Assembly (NCBI GenBank): GCA_040003255.1
Contig: JBDUCV010000103.1
Location: forward strand, 1-5,641
Length of the DNA stretch: 5,641 nucleotides
From: JBDUCV01 sp040003255
GTDB lineage: Bacteria; Actinomycetota; Actinomycetes; Mycobacteriales; Jatrophihabitantaceae
Direction of reading: 5' to 3'
In this document: positions 1-4,466 of the stretch, in pieces
Layout: the number at the start of each line of letters is the position of its first letter
Position numbering within the stretch: the first letter of the stretch is position 1
Program-made: the position numbers and the translations under genes
The notes under the pieces: generated by a model
Told to the model about the DNA's origin: nothing
Seen by the model: the letters and a program-made list of their open reading frames with translations, nothing else
Database searches by the model: none

Positions 1-71
1 GGGTGGCGGGATTCGAACCCACGGCCCCTCGCTCCCAAAGCGAGTGCGCTACCAAACTGCGCCACACCCCG
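1..71 (-). tRNA. tRNA-Pro(UGG), 3' end cut by window edge
   Basis: Read on the minus strand from position 71, the sequence folds as a tRNA. It has a 7-nt acceptor strand CGGGGTG (71-65), then T8/G9, a D-stem GCGC/GCGC around a loop with GG, and an anticodon stem CTCGC/GCGAG with the 7-nt loop TTTGGGA. This places anticodon TGG at positions 34-36 and assigns the tRNA to proline (codon CCA and probably other CCN by wobble). The T-arm carries the GGTTCGAATCC signature. The returning acceptor strand reads CACCC and stops at base 1, so the last two paired bases, the discriminator and any encoded CCA lie outside the window. It is divergent from the tRNA-Gly gene 103 bp away. The amino-acid identity rests on the anticodon only. 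Confidence 0.95.
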
Positions 72-88
72 GGCGCTGACCAGCAAAG

Positions 89-105
89 TGTACGGGCGCA
101 GTACA
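89..105. repeat. Inverted repeat TGTAC-N7-GTACA
   Basis: A perfect 5-bp inverted repeat, TGTAC (89-93) and GTACA (101-105), has a 7-nt centre. Its left arm overlaps the candidate -10 box of the tRNA-Pro promoter (87-92). The spacing and symmetry would fit an operator for a dimeric regulator, but 5-bp arms are short enough to arise by chance. No regulator is assigned. Confidence 0.35.
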
Positions 106-125
106 GTCGCCGGTTCCGGCGGACG

Positions 126-150
126 CGGCTGCACGGTCAGCACACAGCCG
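126..150. repeat. Inverted repeat CGGCTG-N13-CAGCCG
   Basis: A perfect 6-bp inverted repeat, CGGCTG (126-131) and CAGCCG (145-150), has a 13-nt loop and ends 5 bp before the candidate -10 TATTCT of tRNA-Gly. It lies where a -35 element or an upstream operator would be. There is no following T-run, so it is not a Rho-independent terminator. In GC-rich DNA it may be a chance match. Confidence 0.3.
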
Positions 151-174
151 ACGGGTATTCTTTGCGTAGCGCAC

Positions 175-245
175 GCGGGCGTAGCTCAATGGCAGAGTCT
201 CAGTCTTCCAAACTGATTGTGCGGGTTCGATTCCCGTCGCCCGCT
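175..245 (+). tRNA. tRNA-Gly(UCC)
   Basis: A complete 71-nt tRNA. The acceptor strand GCGGGCG (175-181) pairs with CGCCCGC (238-244), and the discriminator base is T245. It has a short D-arm GCTC...GAGT, an anticodon stem TCAGT/ACTGA enclosing the loop CTTCCAA (anticodon TCC, so glycine), and a T-arm GCGGG-TTCGATT-CCCGT. No CCA is encoded: CCC follows the discriminator, so CCA must be added after transcription, as is common in actinobacteria. It converges on the glycosidase gene, whose stop codon is 54 bp away. I see no clear hairpin-plus-T-run terminator in that gap. Being an intact tRNA gene, it is a possible integration site, but I found no duplicated 3' end that would mark an att pair. 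Confidence 0.97.
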
Positions 246-299
246 CCCAAAGCCCTGGAGACTCCGGACCTAGTCACCTTCGGGACCAGATCGCCTCCG

Positions 300-2888
300 C
301 TAAGCCAGGTTGACCACCAGCGTCGTCATTCCGATTCCGGCGCCCGCGGCGACCCGTACCTGCTGCCCGCGGGCGGTGGTAACCAGCGAGTAGCTCACCG
401 GAACTCCGTCCAAAGTCACCGACGCAACGGTGCGTCCGAGAGGAACGAGCGCGCCGATCGTCAGGTTCATCGTCGAATGGCGGTATGTCGAGGTCGTCAA
501 GGTGCTTGCGGTGCGGTTAGCCGCAACGTCGATTGAGCCAGCACCCAGTCGTATTCCGGTTCCGGACACCACGGACTGGCCGTCCGGAACTTGTGGCACG
601 ACAGCAACGCTGCCGCGGCCGAGGTCCGGCGCAACCCCGAGTTCGAAGTGCACGACCGGCCACAGGATGCCGTAGGTCCCCCAGGCCTGCAGCGCCATCG
701 AGCGCTCGGTGAACTTGCGGTCGATGTTCGCCCCGAAGTCCGGCGAGGGCGAGATCTCGGGCATGTCGCCGGGCGTCTCCCAAACCGACGGATCGAGCTG
801 GACTCGCGCGTTAGCGGTCGTGTAGCGCTGGAGTTGATCAACTCCCATCCGTCCCAGCTCCGCCTCAGCGGTCGCCATGATCGAGGTGTTCAAGGTGAAT
901 ACGGTGCGCTCGCTGCCCACACTCGATACCGCCGAGTCACAGGTCGGGCCCGGGTTGCCGCCCACCGCGGTCGTCGCACCGGTACCCGTGTGGAAAAGCC
1001 CGAACTCACCTGAATAACAAGGCTCTTCGCGCTTGGCCACGGCCAGCACGGCATGTTGGGTCTCGGCGAGCGGGCCAGCCACCTGGCCGGGTCGCACCAG
1101 CTCTGCCTCGACCGGTGTTAGCCCGATCCAGTGACGCTGGAACACCTTGACGTCGCCCGGGTCGGCCAGTGAATCGGCGTACTGATTCGCGGTTGGGCCG
1201 AACCACCAGGCCGCCTCGAATCGGCTCTCCAAGTCTGCCGCCTTGTTGGTCGCCCAGCTCTGGATCGCGGCATCGCCCTTGCTGGCGGCCAGATCGGCGA
1301 GATCGCGCAATCCGCGGATCGTGTAAACGGTGTTGTCGAGTTTTTCGGCGCCCATCCCAGCGCGCTCGACATTGCCCAGCCCTTCGGGCCAGCCATCGTT
1401 GTCGACATCGAGGGTGCTGTAGATGTATTGCAGGTTCTTCACGGCGAACGGATACATCTCATCGCGGAACGCGTTGTCGCCGGTCCAGCGCCACACCAGC
1501 GCCACCGCGCTCGGGAACTTCGCGGTCTCGTCGGTGTTGCCCGGATCATCGTTGGCGCCGAAGTACACCGCGCCGTCAGGAGTGACTTCGTGGACGACCT
1601 TTCCGGTATTGCCATTGGCGATCAGGCTGACATCGCGGAGCGCGCGCAGGTGGTCCTTGATCGAATCGAATTGACCCGCGGCCACCGCGGCGAAGGCTGA
1701 GTACTCGCCGTCGGTGGCGAATAACCAGGGGTAATCGGGCCAGCCGGCGCCGATCCACCGCGCCTTGGCGAGTGTCCCGCTCGGAGCCGGGTAGCTAGTG
1801 CCGGCATGCGTGACCCGGATCGCGAGGTCACGAGATTCCTGAACTGAGTCTGCGAGGTTCTGCTTGCTCCATGCCACGCTTGACTGCAGCAGCGCATCGC
1901 TGGGCAGATTGACGTTCGTTTGAGTATTCAGGGTCTGGCGAGCGGCGACCTTGTTGGCCAGGAGTCCGGCCGGATTCGCGAGCGCGGCGGCTTGCTGCGC
2001 CTGCGCCTCGGCCAGGCCGTGGTCCGATCCAGCGATCGCGAACCACACCGTGCTGCTGCCCGCGGGCAACTTCAGCGAATAGTGCAGTTGGCCGCCCGCA
2101 CCCTTGCCGTACGCAGTGTCGTCGCAGCGATCAGGCTGCGGTGGCGCGTTCGGTCCGGATGCCGGACAGATCACTGCCGGATCTTGCGGGCCGCGGAAGT
2201 CCGCGCCGGTCTGGTGGCTCACCGGTTGCACCGAGGAACCGACCAACGCGGCATAGTCATGGCTTTCGGCGTTGGCCACCGGCGGGGTACCGACCTCGCG
2301 GAAAACCAGGTTGTTCCCGCTATAGCTCGCCGTGTCGGGCAGGTTGTAGGTCAGTTGACTCGGGGTCGTTTCGCCCCACGGGTAGGATTTCATCAGTTCC
2401 GAGTGCGCGTTCATTGTGAGGCTCACCGCGCGGCTATGACTTGCGGTGAACGTCAGCCCGATCAGTCCAGCACGAAGGCCGTCCGGCGCGAAGTCGGTGC
2501 GGGTGATGCTGACACCGCTGCGCGACCCGAGATCCATCCGCGCGTATCCCCAGCCCGTGCTGTACTGCTGCGCCGATAGCCATTGGCCGTTGAGCTCGAA
2601 CCAGATGCCATCGAGCAACTTGATCGGCGGCGTCCAAAAGCCGCCCATCTCACCGCGAGTGTGGAAGCCGGACGCCGGGTAACTGCCGTCCTCGGCGCCG
2701 ACCTCATAGAAGCGGTCGCCGATGACCACCGACCGGCGATCAGCCAGCCTGGAGCTGGTCGACTGCTCCGGTGAGCGGGCGAGGCTGGCAACGACCGATG
2801 CGGCGGAGATCTGAGATCCGGCCACAGCGCAGATTTGAATTGCGGCGGCGGCCGAAACGGCAATGATTAGGGCACGCGAACGCGACAT
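300..2888 (-). CDS. Exported six-hairpin glycosidase-like protein (glycogen-debranching-enzyme-like)
   Basis: Predicted 862-aa secreted glycoside hydrolase of unknown substrate. Residues 1-23 form a Sec-type signal peptide: Arg3 and Arg5, a hydrophobic stretch, and AVA before the likely cut after Ala23. An N-terminal beta-rich domain (about 45-310; GGFWTPPIKLLDGIWF at 82-97) is followed by a helical, Trp-rich region (about 330-755) resembling the (alpha/alpha)6 barrel of the GH15/GH63/GH78/GH133-like superfamily, then a C-terminal beta-domain (about 760-862). Superfamily-like motifs are AGWPDYPWLFATDGE (381-395), DVDNDGWPEG (494-503) and VWETPGDMPE (702-711). Asp393, Glu395, Glu502 and Glu704 are catalytic candidates by analogy only. 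Cys241/Cys255 and Cys624/Cys650 could form disulfides, fitting export. The ATG at 2888 is preferred over the in-frame GTG at 2897 because GAAAGG lies 8 bp upstream of the ATG and overlaps the GTG. The gene stands alone, divergent from the 121-aa gene. The fold is fairly confident; the reaction is not. Confidence 0.8.
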   Translation of the reverse strand: MSRSRALIIAVSAAAAIQICAVAGSQISAASVVASLARSPEQSTSSRLADRRSVVIGDRFYEVGAEDGSYPASGFHTRGEMGGFWTPPIKLLDGIWFELNGQWLSAQQYSTGWGYARMDLGSRSGVSITRTDFAPDGLRAGLIGLTFTASHSRAVSLTMNAHSELMKSYPWGETTPSQLTYNLPDTASYSGNNLVFREVGTPPVANAESHDYAALVGSSVQPVSHQTGADFRGPQDPAVICPASGPNAPPQPDRCDDTAYGKGAGGQLHYSLKLPAGSSTVWFAIAGSDHGLAEAQAQQAAALANPAGLLANKVAARQTLNTQTNVNLPSDALLQSSVAWSKQNLADSVQESRDLAIRVTHAGTSYPAPSGTLAKARWIGAGWPDYPWLFATDGEYSAFAAVAAGQFDSIKDHLRALRDVSLIANGNTGKVVHEVTPDGAVYFGANDDPGNTDETAKFPSAVALVWRWTGDNAFRDEMYPFAVKNLQYIYSTLDVDNDGWPEGLGNVERAGMGAEKLDNTVYTIRGLRDLADLAASKGDAAIQSWATNKAADLESRFEAAWWFGPTANQYADSLADPGDVKVFQRHWIGLTPVEAELVRPGQVAGPLAETQHAVLAVAKREEPCYSGEFGLFHTGTGATTAVGGNPGPTCDSAVSSVGSERTVFTLNTSIMATAEAELGRMGVDQLQRYTTANARVQLDPSVWETPGDMPEISPSPDFGANIDRKFTERSMALQAWGTYGILWPVVHFELGVAPDLGRGSVAVVPQVPDGQSVVSGTGIRLGAGSIDVAANRTASTLTTSTYRHSTMNLTIGALVPLGRTVASVTLDGVPVSYSLVTTARGQQVRVAAGAGIGMTTLVVNLA

Positions 2889-3120
2889 GGCGGGCACCTT
2901 TCGGAGTTTCTTCCCGATATGGCTCTACTCCTTCGGGTGTCTGCTCCGCGTGAAGGTACCGCAGTCCGCCGGCGCATCGACTGGGCCGAACTCGGCTACC
3001 GTTCTACGCCTGACCTTCGGGTTGACCGGCACGCGGAGAAACTAGCTACGCCGGCAAAATAGTGCTGACCGCTCCTTTGAGCGTGAGGCGCCAGGTCCGG
3101 CGGCGGAGACGAGGTGGGGC
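2889..3120. other. Divergent intergenic region, glycosidase / 121-aa gene
   Basis: No gene is supported in this 232-bp stretch, which carries both 5' regions. On the plus strand TTGACC (3022-3027) resembles a -35, with TAGCTA (3043-3048) as the closest -10-like hexamer, but the 15-bp spacing is short and the match weak. On the minus strand CATATC (around 2915-2920) is the only A/T-rich -10 candidate for the glycosidase, without a good -35. CCTTCGGGT occurs twice (2930-2938 and 3014-3022), 84 bp apart, the second copy touching the TTGACC. GCCGA-AC-TCGGC (2985-2996) is a short inverted repeat between them. The arrangement suggests shared regulation but does not prove it. Confidence 0.35.
2897..2902 (-). 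promoter_or_regulatory. Ribosome binding site that decides the glycosidase start
   Basis: On the minus strand GAAAGG is followed by 8 nt (TGCCCGCC) and then ATG at 2888. The alternative in-frame start, GTG at 2897-2895, begins inside this purine run and so has no room for its own Shine-Dalgarno sequence there. The ATG start also gives a normal signal peptide beginning MSRSRALII. Confidence 0.6.
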
Positions 3121-3486
3121 ATGGAGTCCTCAGCCAAGCGGCGGGTCCGGCGCCGCGGGCGCGCGGCCTCGGGCCCGCAAGGCGCTGCGCCCGAGCAGTC
3201 GCCAAGTCCCGTCCCGGTTCCCGGCGCCGCAGCGGCGCAGCCGCGGAGTAGCCCTTCGCCGCCCACACGCGGCGCGGCGGCGGACGCCCAAGCACGCCGC
3301 GGCGCGCGCCGTTCGTACGGCGCTGACGGGGGGTTGCGCGACATCGTCGGCGCGGGGCCGTCTCAACTTGGCGTGAGCAAGGCACTGCGGGGCCGAGATG
3401 TGAACCGGCCGAGCGACGCCGACATCGCCGAGGCCGAGCGTGACACCGTGCTGGTGCGCCGGAACTGGCGGCCCGACCCGTCGTGA
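3121..3486 (+). CDS. Small conserved actinobacterial protein with disordered linker
   Basis: A 121-aa protein of unknown function. Residues 1-15 are strongly basic (KRRVRRRGR). Residues about 16-60 are a low-complexity Pro/Ala/Ser/Gln-rich stretch that should be disordered. Residues about 68-119 form the only ordered-looking part: GLRDIVGAGPSQLGVSKALR, then RDVNRPSDADIAEAE and a hydrophobic-basic end VLVRRNW. I recall similar tails (GSGPSQ-GVS-ALRARDV-RP, then an AEAE helix and VRRNW) in short hypothetical proteins of actinobacteria, which is the main reason for choosing this frame over the antisense ones. The ATG at 3121 has GAGG at 3111-3114, 6 bp upstream. No signal peptide or membrane segment is visible. 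The basic head could contact nucleic acid or ribosomes, but that is a guess. The gene converges on rpiB, with 34 bp between stop codons. Confidence 0.7.
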   Translation: MESSAKRRVRRRGRAASGPQGAAPEQSPSPVPVPGAAAAQPRSSPSPPTRGAAADAQARRGARRSYGADGGLRDIVGAGPSQLGVSKALRGRDVNRPSDADIAEAERDTVLVRRNWRPDPS

Positions 3487-3519
3487 GCAGGGTCGTCCTG
3501 ACCGTCGTGAGCAGGGTCG
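3478..3519. repeat. 18-bp direct repeat, 24-bp period, over stop codon and gap
   Basis: The 18-bp sequence starting CCGTCGTGAGCAG occurs perfectly at 3478-3495 and 3502-3519, giving a 24-bp period (1.75 units). The first copy contains the TGA stop of the 121-aa gene; the second ends 1 bp before the rpiB stop. CGACCC (3474-3479) can also pair with GGGTCG (3490-3495) around a 10-nt loop, and GGTC (3491-3494) with GACC (3500-3503). A bidirectional hairpin for the two convergent genes is therefore possible, but there is no T-run on either strand. It looks like a recent tandem duplication of the gene's end. Confidence 0.75.
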
Positions 3520-3520
3520 A

Positions 3521-3982
3521 TCAGCCGAGGACCTCGCCGGTCTGCTCATAGTCGCTCAGCATCGCGATGCGACGGGCGTGGCGCGGATCCTGCGAGAACG
3601 GGGTGGCGAGGAAGATCTCGACGAAGCGCACCGCGTCCTCGAGGGGGTGGTTCCGTGCGCCGATGCTCACCACGTTGGCGTCGTTGTGCTCCCGGGCAAG
3701 GCGCGCAGTCTCGTCGTTCCACGCCAGTGCTGCGCGTACACCGCGCACTTTGTTGGCGGCAATCTGCTCGCCGTTCCCCGAGCCGCCGATGACGATGCCT
3801 AAGCTGCCGGGATCGGCCACCGTCCGTGCGCCGCAGGCCAGGCACGGCGGCGGGTAGTCGTCGGTCGGATCGAAAGTGAACGCGCCACAGTCCACCGGCT
3901 CGTGGCCGAGCAGCACGAGGTGCTCGATGAGTCGAGCCTTGAGCTCGAAGCCGGCATGGTCGCTGCCGAGGTAGACGCGCAT
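3521..3982 (-). CDS. rpiB: Ribose-5-phosphate isomerase B
   Basis: A 153-aa cytosolic enzyme of the RpiB/LacAB family, interconverting ribose 5-phosphate and ribulose 5-phosphate in the pentose phosphate pathway; normal length. The substrate loop SDHAGFE is at residues 7-13. The active-site segment GGSGNGEQIAANKV is at 66-79: Ser68 stands where E. coli RpiB has its catalytic Cys66, and Glu72 matches the Glu75 reported as catalytic base in the M. tuberculosis enzyme. His99, Asn100, Arg110, Arg134 and the RHARR stretch (134-138) fit phosphate- and sugar-binding positions. The strongest match is the middle, ADPGSLGIVIGGSGNGEQ. The ATG at 3982 starts MRVYLGSDHAG, the usual N-terminus; no good Shine-Dalgarno is seen, and two out-of-frame ATGs (3993, 3990) lie just upstream. 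The gene starts 22 bp after the DUF952 stop, so it may depend on that message for expression. Confidence 0.96.
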   Translation of the reverse strand: MRVYLGSDHAGFELKARLIEHLVLLGHEPVDCGAFTFDPTDDYPPPCLACGARTVADPGSLGIVIGGSGNGEQIAANKVRGVRAALAWNDETARLAREHNDANVVSIGARNHPLEDAVRFVEIFLATPFSQDPRHARRIAMLSDYEQTGEVLG

Positions 3983-4004
3983 CCGCGCATCATGGCAGTA
4001 CGAG

Positions 4005-4328
4005 CTACCCGCCGCCCGGTGCCGATGCCGGACAATCGTGCTCGGCAATAGCGGCGTCGATCGGGATCGGCGCGTAGACGTGGGGGAATGCCTCTCCCCG
4101 ACCCGTAGTGTCCTCGACCCGCAGCACATCCGTCAGCCGGGCGCCGTCCAATTCGACCACGAGCAAGTTTGCGATCCCCGAGTAGTAGCGGGCGAGCGTC
4201 CCGGGCACCTGCTCGGCGAAGGAGCAGTGCACGAAACCCTCCGACTCGAGCGACGCTGGCCGATACTCCCCCGCCACGACCGCCGCGCGCCACACGTCCC
4301 GGTCGACGATATGAAAGATTGCGGCCAC
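4005..4328 (-). CDS. DUF952 family protein
   Basis: A 107-aa cytosolic protein matching the DUF952 family (about 100 aa) along its length: FHIVDRDVW at residues 5-13, Y22 and SL at 26-27, the hallmark GFVHCSFAEQV at 31-41, YYSG at 48-51, a strand LLVVELD at 55-61, and FPHVYAPIPIDA at 81-92. Function is unknown. I recall the fold being grouped with ADP-ribosyltransferase-like proteins, and His6, His34, Tyr49 and His83 are candidate conserved polar residues, but this comes from memory, not shown here. The start is GTG at 4328, because the family begins a few residues before FHI. An ATG upstream in the same frame (4523) would run into the divergent pepN gene. The Shine-Dalgarno is weak (GGTCGGG region). 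It precedes rpiB on the same strand by 22 bp, suggesting co-transcription. The last residues (ASAPGGG) are low complexity. Confidence 0.88.
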   Translation of the reverse strand: MAAIFHIVDRDVWRAAVVAGEYRPASLESEGFVHCSFAEQVPGTLARYYSGIANLLVVELDGARLTDVLRVEDTTGRGEAFPHVYAPIPIDAAIAEHDCPASAPGGG

Positions 4329-4466
4329 GGTCAGCCCGACCGCGGCGAAGAGGCCATTTTCCGACGATAGCTGCACTGAGTGGACCGCTGGACGAAGAGA
4401 ACTTCGCAAACGGAGATCGCCTTCTTGACCGGCGAGCTCGTGGTCCTGCCGTGGGAGACTCGCCCG
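4329..4466. promoter_or_regulatory. Divergent intergenic region, DUF952-rpiB / pepN
   Basis: This 138-bp region should contain the promoters of both transcription units. No strong -35/-10 pair is visible on either strand: TTGACC at 4425-4430 on the plus strand lacks a -10 at normal distance, and on the minus strand TATCGT (around 4370 down to 4365) is only a weak -10. The pepN ribosome binding site GGGAG (4453-4457) lies 9 bp before its ATG. A perfect short inverted repeat sits at 4393-4406 and is listed separately. Confidence 0.4.
4393..4406. repeat. Inverted repeat CGAAG-AGAA-CTTCG
   Basis: A perfect 5-bp inverted repeat with a 4-nt centre lies between the two divergent start codons, 60 bp before pepN. 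As RNA it would make a small hairpin in a pepN leader; as DNA it has the size of an operator. It superficially resembles the actinobacterial SOS box (GAAC-N4-GTTC) but has CGAAG/CTTCG arms, so LexA binding is not supported. No T-run follows, so it is not a terminator. Confidence 0.4.

Larger units (their letters stand above)
72..174. promoter_or_regulatory. Divergent tRNA promoter region
   Basis: This 103-bp spacer separates two tRNA genes that point away from each other, so it should hold a promoter for each. For tRNA-Pro the best -10 is TACACT on the minus strand (92 down to 87), about 15 bp before the mature 5' end. For tRNA-Gly the best -10 is TATTCT on the plus strand (156-161), 13 bp before the mature 5' end. 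Neither has a convincing TTGACA-like -35 at 16-18 bp, so the boxes are inferred mainly from position and A/T content in a GC-rich context. The region also has two inverted repeats, listed separately. No protein-coding gene is apparent. Confidence 0.4.

Noticed and set aside
246..299. Terminator between tRNA-Gly and the convergent glycosidase
   Set aside because: Only GGAG-A-CTCC (257-265), with a 1-nt centre, was found, and no T-run on either strand; it would not form a stable terminator hairpin.
329..347. Partial similarity to the tRNA-Gly 3' end (TTCGATTCCCGTCGCCCGC), a possible att repeat
   Set aside because: The match needs indels and lies inside the glycosidase coding sequence (an Ala/Gly-rich codon run), and there is no integrase gene; it is best seen as chance.
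3..536. A 177-codon open frame on the plus strand across both tRNA genes
   Set aside because: It runs through two well-folded tRNA genes and the end of the antisense glycosidase, and its protein looks like random GC-rich translation.
1920..2579. A 219-codon open frame on the plus strand opposite the glycosidase
   Set aside because: It is an antisense shadow in GC-rich DNA: Arg/Gly/His-rich, no recognisable motif, and fully covered by the better-supported minus-strand gene. The other open frames opposite or out of register with the glycosidase (for example 591-1013 and 1169-1585) fail for the same reason.
2820..2888. Possible lipoprotein signal with Cys20 in the glycosidase leader
   Set aside because: The residues before the Cys are Ile-Gln-Ile, not a lipobox, and a regular AVA cleavage site follows; a cleaved Sec signal is more likely.
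2996..3549. Three overlapping minus-strand open frames opposite the 121-aa gene
   Set aside because: They are low-complexity Arg/Ala/Pro-rich. One runs into the rpiB coding end in another frame, and none has a conserved-looking segment, unlike the plus-strand frame with its tail motif and ribosome binding site.
4425..4430. TTGACC as -35 of a pepN promoter
   Set aside because: No -10-like hexamer occurs 16-18 bp downstream (GCCGTG is there instead).
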